A DNA stretch of 64,000 nt from Micromonospora sediminimaris (GTDB lineage Bacteria > Actinomycetota > Actinomycetes > Mycobacteriales > Micromonosporaceae): positions 1-64,000 of the forward strand of contig FOLJ01000003.1 of the NCBI GenBank assembly GCA_900112325.1, in the 5' to 3' direction. The position numbers and the translations under genes are program-made. Position 1 is the stretch's first letter. Every line of letters begins with the position of its first letter. Shown in pieces: positions 1-7,008 of this stretch. The notes beneath the pieces were generated by a model. It worked only from the letters and a program-made list of their open reading frames with translations. It was not told where the DNA came from and searched no databases.

Positions 1-255
1 GGCCTTCTTCGTCGCCGCGATGATCGCCTTCACATTCCCGACCTGCTCATCGTTCAGATCAACATGCGACTGGTTGCTCGGGGTGCCGTGCGGCAACAGC
101 TTGCCCATGTCCGGCTTGTCAGCCTGCACCGCGGCGATCGGGGTGATCGGGGTGGGCTCGTTACTGGTGGCGTGGTTCAGGGGGCCGGCGGCGAGTCCGG
201 CGGCGGCGGTGAGGCCGGCGATGCCCAGGATGCTCTTGCGCAGCGTGGTGTTCAT
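1..255 (-). CDS. Secreted hypothetical protein, 3' end beyond window
   Basis: This is the 5' end of a minus-strand gene that runs off the left edge, so 85 codons are visible. It starts at ATG 255 behind a GGAG ribosome site. The N-terminus MNTTLRKSILGIAGLTAAAG is a signal peptide with a basic start and an Ala/Gly-rich core, so the product is exported. The mature part contains NDEQVGNVKAIIAATKKA. From memory this resembles short secreted actinobacterial proteins with a lysozyme or transglycosylase-like C-terminal part, but that part lies outside the window and cannot be checked. The gene is read away from the repeat-rich spacer to its right. Confidence 0.7.
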   Translation of the reverse strand, partial: MNTTLRKSILGIAGLTAAAGLAAGPLNHATSNEPTPITPIAAVQADKPDMGKLLPHGTPSNQSHVDLNDEQVGNVKAIIAATKKA

Positions 256-467
256 GGGGGGCTCCTTCGCGTTCGGGGGTGAGGTCCGTCCCGCCTGCAC
301 AGGGGGTGGCGGTGGGACCGTGCACGTGGGGTGCCAGAAGGACTGGTGGAACCGTCGGCCTCTGGGGGTGGGCCGTTTCGGTTCCGAGGGTCTGGGCCGA
401 ACTGTCGGCCCGAAGGGGGTGACGCGTGGGGCGGTGCCACTTCACGCGCCGGGACCATGTCCAACGA

Positions 468-507
468 CTGACCGGGGCGGGTCATTCCCGTGTCCCGCCC
501 CGGTCAG
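468..507. terminator. Perfect 14-bp hairpin
   Basis: The arms CTGACCGGGGCGGG (468-481) and CCCGCCCCGGTCAG (494-507) are exact reverse complements around a 12-nt loop. No T run follows. It lies upstream of the minus gene at 255 and upstream of the plus gene at 1173, so no gene in the window is positioned to use it as a terminator. It may be an insulator or part of a structured leader. Confidence 0.4.
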
Positions 508-603
508 GGGTAGGTGGGGTAGGTGCTGCGTGGTCAGTCACCGGTTACAACGCCGACCGACCGCCGATCATTCCGTCCGGCCACCCGCCACCGCCCGCGA
601 AAA

Positions 604-662
604 CCGGACACCACACCACACCACCGCACCCGCCGCGAATCCCGGACACCACACCACACCAC
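604..662. repeat. 21-bp direct repeat, two copies
   Basis: The sequence CCGGACACCACACCACACCA occurs at 604 and again at 642, 38 bp apart. It is internally built from ACACC units. No gene spans it. Confidence 0.6.
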
Positions 663-714
663 ACCGCCACCCGCGCTCCACCCCACCGAGCCAAATGGCT
701 CGCCGACTCACGAC

Positions 715-801
715 ATGCGGCAAGTCGCGGTCTCCGGCGCCCGGGAACGCCCGACTTGCCGCATCCGGCGACCGGGAGGGCCCGACTTGCCGCATCCGGC
801 G
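715..801. repeat. Three-copy palindromic intergenic repeat
   Basis: The 13-mer ATGCGGCAAGTCG (715-727) is the exact reverse complement of CGACTTGCCGCAT, which follows at 752-764 and 783-795. The two direct copies share the longer core CCGACTTGCCGCATCCGGCG (751-770 and 782-801). One inverted plus two direct copies in under 90 bp looks like a REP-type dispersed element rather than an operator. Confidence 0.6.
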
Positions 802-929
802 CCCGCCAACGCGCAGCAGGCCCGAGCCAGGTCGCCCGCCACCCGAAACGCCGGGCTGCCGAACCACCACAGCCCCGGATCTTGGTCCGAAACCGCCCAC
901 CAGAGGGCCGAATCGCACCAAGATCTCCC

Positions 930-1074
930 CGCCACCCGCCACCCGCCACCCGCCACCCGCCACCCGCCACCCGCCACCCGCCACCCGCCACCCGCCACCC
1001 GCCACCCGCCACCCGCCACCCGCCACCCGCCACCCGCCACCCGCCACCCGCCACCCGCCACCCGCCACCCGCCA
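930..1074. repeat. Heptamer tandem array (GCCACCC)x20
   Basis: Twenty perfect copies of GCCACCC run from 931 to 1070, with a preceding C and a trailing GCCA. Seven is not a multiple of three, and the array opens all frames, which explains the spurious reading frames over it. The minus strand reads (GGGTGGC)n, giving G3 runs separated by 4 nt, which is a G-quadruplex-capable pattern. It ends about 100 bp before the phosphatase gene. Confidence 0.9.
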
Positions 1075-1172
1075 GCGCGGCGTGGTGGCGGGGCGGAGGT
1101 GGCCGGGGTTGCCGTCGGGGGGAGTTGGGCACTGCCCTGAGGGGTGTGGGGCGAGGGCCTAGGGTTGTGCGG

Positions 1173-1877
1173 GTGGCGACACTTCTGCTCCTGCGGCACG
1201 GACGCACCACCGCAAACGCCGACGGTGGGCTCGCCGGTCGGCAGCCCGTCGAACTGGACGAGACCGGCCGAGCCCAGGCCACCGCAGTTGGTGAACGCCT
1301 ACGGTTGGTGCCGTTGACGGCCGTGGTTACCAGCCCGTTGATCCGGTGCCGGCAGACCCTGGACCTGGCATTGCCCGAAGCGTCGCCGGTGGTGGACGAC
1401 GGTCTGATCGAGTGCGGGTACGGCAGTTGGGAGGGTCAGCCACTGAAGAAGCTGGCCAAGGAGCCGCTCTGGCCGGTGGTGCAGCAGCACCCCAGCGCGG
1501 CCGTCTTCCCCGGTGGCGAGGCGATGGCGCAGATGGCGACCCGAGCGGTCGCGGCGGTACGCGCCTGGGACGCCCGACTGAGCGCCGAACACGGTCCCGA
1601 GGCGGTCTGGCTGGCCTGTAGCCACGGCGATGTGATCAAGGCCATCGTCGCCGACGCGCTCGGCGTACATCTGGATCTTTTTCAGCGGATCGTGGTGGAC
1701 CCAGCGTCGGTGACCGCGATCCGCTACACCCCTCTGCGGCCCTTCCTGGTACGCCTCAACGACGTCGGCGGTGACCTGGCCGGCCTGGTGCCACCGCCGG
1801 GTAAGCGGCGTCGGCGGGCCCGCCGGCCGGCGGACTCGGACGCCGCGGTCGGCGGTGGCGCGGGGGCGTCCCGGTGA
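1173..1877 (+). CDS. MSMEG_4193-type histidine phosphatase family protein
   Basis: This is a 234-residue member of the histidine phosphatase (phosphoglycerate mutase) superfamily. The N-terminus MATLLLLRHGRTTAN carries the phospho-accepting RHG motif. The second catalytic histidine region CSHGDVIKAIVADAL appears about 145 residues later. The C-terminal tail is Arg/Ala-rich. I chose GTG 1173 because a TAGGGT hexamer (1160-1165) ends 7 nt before it, fitting a leaderless mRNA. GTG 1167 is the alternative. In Actinobacteria this subfamily (Rv2135c-like) sits with DUF3090, SCO1664-type and mshC genes, exactly as here. The substrate is unknown. Confidence 0.88.
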   Translation: MATLLLLRHGRTTANADGGLAGRQPVELDETGRAQATAVGERLRLVPLTAVVTSPLIRCRQTLDLALPEASPVVDDGLIECGYGSWEGQPLKKLAKEPLWPVVQQHPSAAVFPGGEAMAQMATRAVAAVRAWDARLSAEHGPEAVWLACSHGDVIKAIVADALGVHLDLFQRIVVDPASVTAIRYTPLRPFLVRLNDVGGDLAGLVPPPGKRRRRARRPADSDAAVGGGAGASR

Positions 1878-1995
1878 GCCGCCCGGCTCCGTGTCCCGCG
1901 GCGCGCACCGCGGGCGGGACACGCGGTGTCGGCGGCGTCGCTATTCGGGTCGGTGGGGTGCGCGCTGTGCGGGGCCGCCGGATAGGGTCGTGGGT

Positions 1996-2577
1996 ATGAC
2001 CCACCAGGTGCACGCCTTCGAGCCGCCGGAGCGGTTCGTCGCCGGGACCGTCGGGCCGCCGGGGGAGCGCACGTTCTTCCTTCAGGCGCGCGGCGGTGGC
2101 CGGCTGGTCAGCGTCGCGCTGGAGAAGGTCCAGGTCTCCCTGCTCGCCGAGAAGCTGGAGGAACTGCTCACCGAGGCCCAGCGTCGGTTCGGTGTGGAAC
2201 TGCCCGAGGCTGCTGCCGTCCCGGTCGGTGACAACGACCCGCTGGAGACACCTGTGGACGAGGAGTTCCGGGTCGGCACGCTGGGCCTGGCCTTCGACGC
2301 GGACACCGCGACCGTGGTGATCGAGGCGATCGCGGTCGGCGAGGCGGAGACCGAGATCGAGCTTGGCGAGTCGGAGGAGGAGGACGACCCCGACGATGTC
2401 GAGCCCGACGAGGACCTCGACCGGCTCCGGGTCCGGCTGACCCCTGAAGCGACCCGTGCGTTCATCGAGCGGGCCCGGCGCGTGGTCAACGCCGGCCGGC
2501 CGCCCTGCCCGCTCTGCGGTCAGCCCCTCGACCCGGCTGGCCACCTCTGCCCCCGGAACAACGGCTACCACCGGTGA
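1996..2577 (+). CDS. DUF3090 family protein
   Basis: This 193-residue protein matches the DUF3090 family by its N-terminus (HQVHAFEPPERFVAGTVG), its acidic middle (residues about 115-140, rich in Glu/Asp) and its C-terminal CPLCGQPLDPAGHLCPRNNG, which looks like a small zinc-binding knuckle. Homologues always seem to lie between the MSMEG_4193-type phosphatase and the SCO1664-type gene near mshC. No biochemical role is established. The ATG lies 8 nt after TAGGGT (1983-1988), suggesting a leaderless start. The stop overlaps the next start in a GTGA tetranucleotide, so the two genes are probably translationally coupled. Confidence 0.9.
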   Translation: MTHQVHAFEPPERFVAGTVGPPGERTFFLQARGGGRLVSVALEKVQVSLLAEKLEELLTEAQRRFGVELPEAAAVPVGDNDPLETPVDEEFRVGTLGLAFDADTATVVIEAIAVGEAETEIELGESEEEDDPDDVEPDEDLDRLRVRLTPEATRAFIERARRVVNAGRPPCPLCGQPLDPAGHLCPRNNGYHR

Positions 2578-3392
2578 CCTCGTCCGGCGTGGCTCCCCGA
2601 CAGGACGGGGGTGCCGCGCTGCGCCTGTTGCGTGACGGTGAGCTGACCGTCGAAGGGCGGCTCGTCGATGCCTCGAACACCACCCTGCGTGGCGTGCTGA
2701 CCCTGGACGGAGCGTCGGCGCGGTGCGTGTACAAGCCGGTGCGCGGCGAGCGACCGCTGTGGGATTTTCCGGACGGCACCCTCGCGGGCCGTGAGGTAGC
2801 CGCCTACCTGGTCTCCGCCGCCACCGGTTGGGATCTGGTGCCGCCGACGGTGCTGCGGAACGGGCCGTTCGGGCCCGGTTCCTGCCAACTGTGGATCGAC
2901 GAGCCGCCCGACGCCGAGCCACTCGTGGGTTTCGTGCCGGCCGACTCGGTGCCACCCCGCTGGTTCCCGATCGCGGCCGCCCGCGACGACGACGGCATTC
3001 CGTACGCGCTGGCTCACGCCGACGATCCGCGGCTGGCCCGCCTCGCGGTGCTCGACGCGGTGATCAACAATGCCGACCGCAAGGGTGGCCACGTCCTGGT
3101 CGGTCCGGACGACCGGATCCACGGGGTCGACCACGGGGTGAGCTTCCACGTGGAGGAGAAGCTGCGTACGGTGCTCTGGGGTTGGGCCGGCCGGTCGTTG
3201 CCGGCCGACGCCGTCGACATGCTCGGCCGCCTGTCCCGTCAGCTCGCCGGCCCGCTCGGCGAGGAACTGGCCGAGCATCTCACCCTCGGTGAGATCGCCG
3301 AGCTGACCGCCCGGGTCGACCGGCTGTGCGAGAGCGGTCGCTATCCGCAGCCGTCCCAGGACTGGCCGGCAGTGCCCTGGCCGCCGATCTGA
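2574..3392 (+). CDS. SCO1664 family protein, phosphatidylinositol-kinase-like fold
   Basis: This 272-residue protein resembles the SCO1664/Rv2133c family, distantly related to the PI3/PI4-kinase and HipA catalytic fold. Motifs fitting a kinase-like core are VYKPVRGERPLWDFPDGTLAGR (N-lobe lysine, about residue 43), LDAVINNADRKGGHVLV (catalytic-loop-like Asp, Asn) and HGVDHGVSFH (DFG-like Asp). It starts at GTG 2574 inside the DUF3090 stop codon (GTGA overlap). It is followed by a 65-bp gap to mshC. The activity is not known. The cluster association with mycothiol ligase is conserved, but a direct link is inference. Confidence 0.85.
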   Translation: MTSSGVAPRQDGGAALRLLRDGELTVEGRLVDASNTTLRGVLTLDGASARCVYKPVRGERPLWDFPDGTLAGREVAAYLVSAATGWDLVPPTVLRNGPFGPGSCQLWIDEPPDAEPLVGFVPADSVPPRWFPIAAARDDDGIPYALAHADDPRLARLAVLDAVINNADRKGGHVLVGPDDRIHGVDHGVSFHVEEKLRTVLWGWAGRSLPADAVDMLGRLSRQLAGPLGEELAEHLTLGEIAELTARVDRLCESGRYPQPSQDWPAVPWPPI

Positions 3393-3444
3393 GCCTGTCG
3401 CGTTGATCACTCTCGGGCCGGCGTGACGTCGCCCAACGGCTGGC

Positions 3445-3457
3445 TAGGCTGACGGTC
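3445..3457 (+). promoter_or_regulatory. Putative promoter of a leaderless mshC mRNA
   Basis: TAGGCT (3445-3450) matches the actinobacterial -10 TANNNT. A weak -35-like CGTGAC lies 17 bp upstream (3422-3427). The predicted first transcribed base falls on the ATG at 3458, and there is no good Shine-Dalgarno sequence. Confidence 0.4.
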
Positions 3458-4696
3458 ATGGAGTCTTGGGTGGGGCACGAGGTGCCGCGGCTGCCGGGCC
3501 GGAGCGAGACGTTGCGGTTGTTCGACTCGGCGCGGGAAGGTGTGCAGCCGAGTGATCCGGACGGCACCGCCACCATGTACGTCTGCGGCATCACCCCGTA
3601 CGACGCCACCCACCTCGGTCACGCCGCCACCATGATCACCTTCGACCTGGTGCAGCGGATGTGGCGCGACGCCGGCCACGAGGTCCGGTACGTACAGAAC
3701 GTCACCGACATCGACGACCCGTTGCTGGAACGGGCCGAACGCGACCGCGAGGACTGGAAGGTCCTGGCGATGCGGGAGACGGCGCTGTTCCGGGAGGACA
3801 TGGAGGCCTTGCGGATCATCCCGCCGGCCCACTACGTCGGCGCGGTGGAGTCGATCCCGGACATCGCCGAGAAGGTGTTGGTGCTGCTCAAGGACGGTGC
3901 CGCGTACCGCCTCGACGACGGCACCGGTGACGTCTACTTCGACATCTCGGCCGCACCGAGCTTCGGCTACGAGTCAAACCTGTCCCGCGCGGAGATGCTG
4001 GAGATCTTCCCCGAGCGCGGCGGCGACCCGGACCGCGCCGGCAAGCGTGACCCGCTGGATCCGCTGCTCTGGCGCGGCGCCCGCGACGGCGAGCCGTCCT
4101 GGCCGGGCGGCGACCTCGGTCCGGGCCGGCCGGGCTGGCACATCGAGTGCGCGGTGATCGCCCTCGGCCTGCTCGGCTCCACCATCGACGTGCAGGGTGG
4201 CGGCAACGACCTGCTCTTTCCGCACCACGAGTGCTCCGCCGCGCACGCCGAGCGGTTGACCGGCGCGGCACCGTTCGCCAACCACTACGTGCACGCCGGC
4301 ATGATCGGGCTGGACGGCGAGAAGATGTCCAAGTCCCGGGGCAACCTGGTCTTCGTCTCCCGGCTGCGCGCCGACCGGGTGGATCCGATGGCGGTCCGGC
4401 TGGCCCTGCTCTCCGGTCACTACCGCGCCGACCGGTCCTGGACCGACGACCTGCTCACCGCGGCCGAGGAACGGCTGGGCCGTTGGCGGCGGGCCGCCGC
4501 CGCGACCGCCGGACCGTCCGGGGCGGCGTTCCTGGCCGGGGTACGCGAACGACTCGCCGACGATCTCGACACCCCTGGTGCCCTGCGGCTGGCCGACGAG
4601 TGGGCCGAGCGGACCCTCGCCGGTGCCGACGACGACCCGGCCGCGCCGCGCCCCTTCGCCGAGACCGTCGACGCCCTGCTCGGCATCCGCCTCTGA
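3458..4696 (+). CDS. mshC: L-cysteine:1D-myo-inosityl 2-amino-2-deoxy-alpha-D-glucopyranoside ligase MshC
   Basis: MshC performs the ATP-dependent condensation of cysteine with GlcN-Ins, the fourth step of mycothiol biosynthesis, in the cytoplasm. The protein has 412 residues, the usual length. It shares the class I cysteinyl-tRNA synthetase fold: the [14 protein letters not shown] segment holds the zinc cysteine and the HIGH-like signature (about residues 43-56), and KMSKSRGN (about 289-296) is the KMSKS loop. A true CysS would have a longer anticodon-binding C-terminus. The preceding three genes are the typical actinobacterial mshC neighbours. The presence of mshC shows the host makes mycothiol, the thiol that may feed the arsenate reductases further along. 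Confidence 0.96.
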   Translation: MESWVGHEVPRLPGRSETLRLFDSAREGVQPSDPDGTATMYVCGITPYDATHLGHAATMITFDLVQRMWRDAGHEVRYVQNVTDIDDPLLERAERDREDWKVLAMRETALFREDMEALRIIPPAHYVGAVESIPDIAEKVLVLLKDGAAYRLDDGTGDVYFDISAAPSFGYESNLSRAEMLEIFPERGGDPDRAGKRDPLDPLLWRGARDGEPSWPGGDLGPGRPGWHIECAVIALGLLGSTIDVQGGGNDLLFPHHECSAAHAERLTGAAPFANHYVHAGMIGLDGEKMSKSRGNLVFVSRLRADRVDPMAVRLALLSGHYRADRSWTDDLLTAAEERLGRWRRAAAATAGPSGAAFLAGVRERLADDLDTPGALRLADEWAERTLAGADDDPAAPRPFAETVDALLGIRL

Positions 4697-4730
4697 CAGT
4701 CCGAGCCGGCAAAGTCCCCGACGTCCCCGC

Positions 4731-4856
4731 CTCCCACGCGGTGCCCTCCCACGCGGTGCCCCTCCGCGCCGGGACCCCCTCCCGCCCGGGCGGACAACAT
4801 CCCCGATGTTGCTGCCTGGCGTGCTCGGGAGGGGACAACATCGCCGATGTTGCTGC
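4731..4856. repeat. Short tandem repeat and two copies of a palindromic repeat after mshC
   Basis: CTCCCACGCGGTGCC is tandemly duplicated (4731-4745, 4746-4760). Two copies of GACAACATCSCCGATGTTGC follow (from 4793 and 4834), each a near-perfect palindrome CAACATC-n3-GATGTTG. They lie between the stop of mshC and the stop of the convergent GntR gene, so they may act as a bidirectional transcription barrier, though there is no T tract. They could equally be dispersed repeats. Confidence 0.55.
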
Positions 4857-4913
4857 TACGTGTTCCCCGTCGGGGCGCGGTCCCCAGGGGTGGCGGACGT
4901 GAGGTGGTGAGGT

Positions 4914-5705
4914 TCAGCCGAGGACGAGGCCGGGGTCGGGGTCCGGCTCGGCGGTGGGGGCGGGAATCTGGTACTCCTCGGTCAGCGTGGTGACCGGGCC
5001 CGGCCAGGTGGCCTGGGCGACCTCGATGGGCCGGCGCTGCGGGTCGTACGCCACGTGCAGCAGGTGCAGCACCGGGGTGTCCGGTCGGATCTGGAGGGTC
5101 TCCGACTCCTCGCGACTGGGTTGGCGGGCGGTGATGGTGTCGGTGGCGGTCGCGTACCGGCGGCCGGTGGCCTCCTCAGCCTCCTGGTAGAGCGGGCGGC
5201 CGAACGCCTCGGCCCGCTCCAGTGTGGTGCCGGCGGTGTCGGCGGGCAGGAACCAGGAGGCGCCCACCTCGACCGGTGCGTCCTCGGTGCGGACGAGGTG
5301 GCGGCGGCAGAGCAGCTCGGTGCCGTCGGGTACGCCGAACGCATCGGCCACCTCGGGCGGCGCGGGGGAGCGGCCGACGGAGACGAGCTGCTGGCGATAT
5401 CGGGCCGCCAGGTCGGTGTGGTAGCCGCGGAAGCCGCCATAGCGGCCTCGGGATAGCCGGTTGAGCCGTCGCCGGGTGCCCCGCACGTACGTACCGGAAC
5501 CCGGTTTGGTGATCAGGATGCCCTCGACCCGCAGCTGGTCGACGGCGCGTTGGACGGTCTGCTTGGCCACCCCGAACATCTCGGCGATGGCCGGGATGGA
5601 CGGCAGCCGTTCGCCGGGCGCCCAGTCGCCGCGCCGGATCTGGGTCTTGAGCTGCGCGGCGATCTGCCGGTGCGGGAACTCGGCCGCCCCCGGGTTGATC
5701 TGCAT
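4914..5705 (-). CDS. GntR family transcriptional regulator, HutC/UTRA type
   Basis: This 263-residue DNA-binding repressor has an N-terminal winged helix (PHRQIAAQLKTQIRRGDW, then AEMFGVAKQTVQRAVDQL as recognition helix, about residues 15-75) and a C-terminal UTRA effector-binding domain (about 95-245). I chose ATG 5705 because GAGGAGG lies 5-11 nt upstream. An upstream in-frame ATG lacks a ribosome site. A CTAGG-TT-CCTAG palindrome 20-32 bp before the start is a likely autoregulatory operator. It is inserted between mshC and the PAC2 gene, which are close neighbours in other actinobacteria. The ligand cannot be read from the sequence. Confidence 0.88.
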   Translation of the reverse strand: MQINPGAAEFPHRQIAAQLKTQIRRGDWAPGERLPSIPAIAEMFGVAKQTVQRAVDQLRVEGILITKPGSGTYVRGTRRRLNRLSRGRYGGFRGYHTDLAARYRQQLVSVGRSPAPPEVADAFGVPDGTELLCRRHLVRTEDAPVEVGASWFLPADTAGTTLERAEAFGRPLYQEAEEATGRRYATATDTITARQPSREESETLQIRPDTPVLHLLHVAYDPQRRPIEVAQATWPGPVTTLTEEYQIPAPTAEPDPDPGLVLG

Positions 5706-5724
5706 CCCCGCCTCCTCATTTTCA

Positions 5725-5739
5725 GCTAGGTTCCTAGGA
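5725..5739. promoter_or_regulatory. Putative GntR operator
   Basis: CTAGG (5726-5730), TT, CCTAG (5733-5737) form a perfect inverted repeat, 20 bp upstream of the GntR start. CTAG-centred palindromes in front of GntR-type genes are commonly self-operators. Assignment is by position. Confidence 0.4.
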
Positions 5740-5780
5740 TGCCGTACGGGTGGTGAGCGCCGCCACCCCGACACACACGT

Positions 5781-5815
5781 CGAGACCCCGGGCCGACGAA
5801 CGACCCGGGGTCTCG
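5781..5815 (-). terminator. Terminator-like hairpin after PAC2 gene
   Basis: CGAGACCCCGGG (5781-5792) pairs perfectly with CCCGGGGTCTCG (5804-5815) across an 11-nt loop. It lies 22 bp past the stop of the minus-strand PAC2 gene and just upstream of the GntR promoter, so it separates the two. Confidence 0.75.
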
Positions 5816-5836
5816 AAAGCGGAACGGGGTAGCGGG

Positions 5837-6706
5837 TTACCAGGAACCGGCGGTGGGGCCGGCAGATCCGCCCCGGCGGCGCAGGTACTTCTCGAACTCC
5901 TGGGCGATCTCGTCCCCGGTCAACGGGGTGATGCCCGCGTCACCGACGCGTTCCTCCAGCTCGCGGACGTACTCGCCCAGCTCGGCGTCCTGCTCGGCGG
6001 CGCTGCGTACCCGCTGCTCCCACTCGGCGGCCTCCTCGGCCAGGTCGGCCATGGGCACCGGAAGGTCCAGCACCTCCTCGACCCGGTGCAGCAGGGCGAG
6101 GGTGGCCTTCGGGCAGGGCGGGTTGTTGGCGTAGTGCGGCACGTGGACCCAGAACGAGACGGCGTCGACCTCGGCCCGGGTGCAGGCGTCGTGCAGCACG
6201 CCCACGATGCCGGTCGGCCCGTCGTATCGGGTCGGGGTGAGCTGGTAGCGGCGCGCGGCGTCGGCGTCGGAGGCGCTGCCGCTGATCGGCAACGGCCGGG
6301 TGTACGGCACGTCGGCCAGCAGAGCACCGAGCAGCACCACCCGCTCGACCTCCAGGCTGTGGCAGATTTCCAGCACCTGCTCGCAGAAGGTCCGCCACCG
6401 CATGCTCGGCTCGATGCCGCGGATCAGCACCACGTCCCGCTCGGTGCCGGCGGGGCTGGCGACCGTGAACCGGGTGGTCGGCCACTCCACCCGGCGGGTG
6501 GCGCCGTCGGACATGGCAATGGTGGGCCGGCTGACCTGGAAGTCGTAGAAGTCCTCCGGGTCCAGCTCGGTGACGGGCCGGGCCTCCCACACCTGCTCCA
6601 GGTGCTCGACCGCCGCGGTGGATGCGTCCGCCGCGTCGTTCCACCCCTCGAAGGCGCAGATGGCGACCGGGGACCGCAGCACCGGCAGCCCGTCGAACTC
6701 GGTCAC
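5837..6706 (-). CDS. PAC2 family protein (proteasome assembly chaperone-like)
   Basis: This 289-residue protein belongs to the actinobacterial PAC2 family (Rv2125-like). The N-terminus LRSPVAICAFEGWNDAADAS is the family signature. LIRGIEPSMRWRTFCEQVLE and LLGALLADVPYTRPLPISGS follow in the alpha/beta core, and a long helical C-terminus covers about residues 200-270. Eukaryotic PAC2 aids proteasome assembly. The bacterial proteins are structurally similar, but their role is unproven. The GTG start at 6706 has AGGAGG 5-10 nt upstream and overlaps the stop of a short upstream frame (GTGA). It is divergent from metH, as in other actinobacteria. Confidence 0.88.
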   Translation of the reverse strand: MTEFDGLPVLRSPVAICAFEGWNDAADASTAAVEHLEQVWEARPVTELDPEDFYDFQVSRPTIAMSDGATRRVEWPTTRFTVASPAGTERDVVLIRGIEPSMRWRTFCEQVLEICHSLEVERVVLLGALLADVPYTRPLPISGSASDADAARRYQLTPTRYDGPTGIVGVLHDACTRAEVDAVSFWVHVPHYANNPPCPKATLALLHRVEEVLDLPVPMADLAEEAAEWEQRVRSAAEQDAELGEYVRELEERVGDAGITPLTGDEIAQEFEKYLRRRGGSAGPTAGSW

Positions 6707-6795
6707 GCCGTCACCTCCTGTTCGTCACCGGCGGTCCGGGAGATGGTCCCGGTCGTCCGCCCACGGTGCGTGGCGGTGTCGCTGTAGTCCTTCAC
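6703..6795 (-). CDS. Possible 30-residue leaderless upstream peptide coupled to PAC2 gene
   Basis: A GTG at 6795 opens a 30-codon frame (VKDYSDTATHRGRTTGTISR, then 10 more residues) that ends in a TGA overlapping the PAC2 GTG start. A TAGGCT hexamer on the minus strand (6808-6803) ends 7 nt before the GTG, the spacing of a leaderless actinobacterial start. The arrangement suggests a translated leader that couples ribosome flow into the PAC2 gene. No protein family is recognisable. It could be only a fortuitous frame in a 5' leader. Confidence 0.4.
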   Translation of the reverse strand: MKDYSDTATHRGRTTGTISRTAGDEQEVTA

Positions 6796-7008
6796 GTCAG
6801 TCAGCCTACGTGCCAGGCCCGGACCCGGCCCGTCGGCCGCGCCGGATGGGGCGGGCGTCGACACCGGCGTAGGACCGCGCGGACACCGGTCGGCAGCGCA
6901 CGTGTTGGGCAATGCGTACCAAAGCGGGCAACGTGATCCCGATGACACAATGTGGGATCGGACGGCACGCGGGGGTGCGGGCCGGTCCCACCGCACTAAC
7001 CTGAGGTC
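6796..7008. promoter_or_regulatory. Divergent promoter region PAC2/metH
   Basis: On the minus side TAGGCT (6803-6808) fits a -10. On the plus side TAACCT (6997-7002) ends 6 nt before the metH GTG, fitting a leaderless start, although CTGAGG could also serve as a weak ribosome site. GATCCC (6935-6940) and GGGATC (6954-6959) form an inverted repeat with a 13-nt spacer and may be a regulator site. I looked for a cobalamin or SAM riboswitch in front of metH and see none. Confidence 0.4.

Larger units (their letters stand above)
256..1172. other. Repeat-rich spacer without a convincing gene
   Basis: About 0.9 kb separates two divergent genes. Several overlapping reading frames stay open here on both strands, but they are low-complexity Pro/Thr/His/Arg or Gly/Val/Ala strings created by short repeats, and none has a family signature. 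The spacer holds a perfect 14-bp hairpin (468-507), a direct repeat (604-662), a palindromic dispersed-type repeat (715-801) and a long GCCACCC array (930-1074). The left gene's leader lies in 256 to about 470. I could not match it to a known riboswitch. Confidence 0.7.

Noticed and set aside
256..470. c-di-AMP (ydaO) riboswitch upstream of the secreted protein gene
   Set aside because: Such riboswitches often precede actinomycete cell-wall hydrolase genes and the leader is long, but the conserved core (for example an AGCTAACC-type segment) is not found.
930..1074. CRISPR array
   Set aside because: The units are contiguous 7-mers without spacers, and no cas gene is nearby.
545..1282. Several overlapping frames encoding GGWRVA or RHPPPAT strings
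   Set aside because: They are translations of the heptamer array in different frames and strands. There is no ribosome site, family or independent coding signal.
6796..7008. Cobalamin or SAM riboswitch for metH
   Set aside because: No B12 box, no core elements, and the GTG appears to lie at the transcription start.
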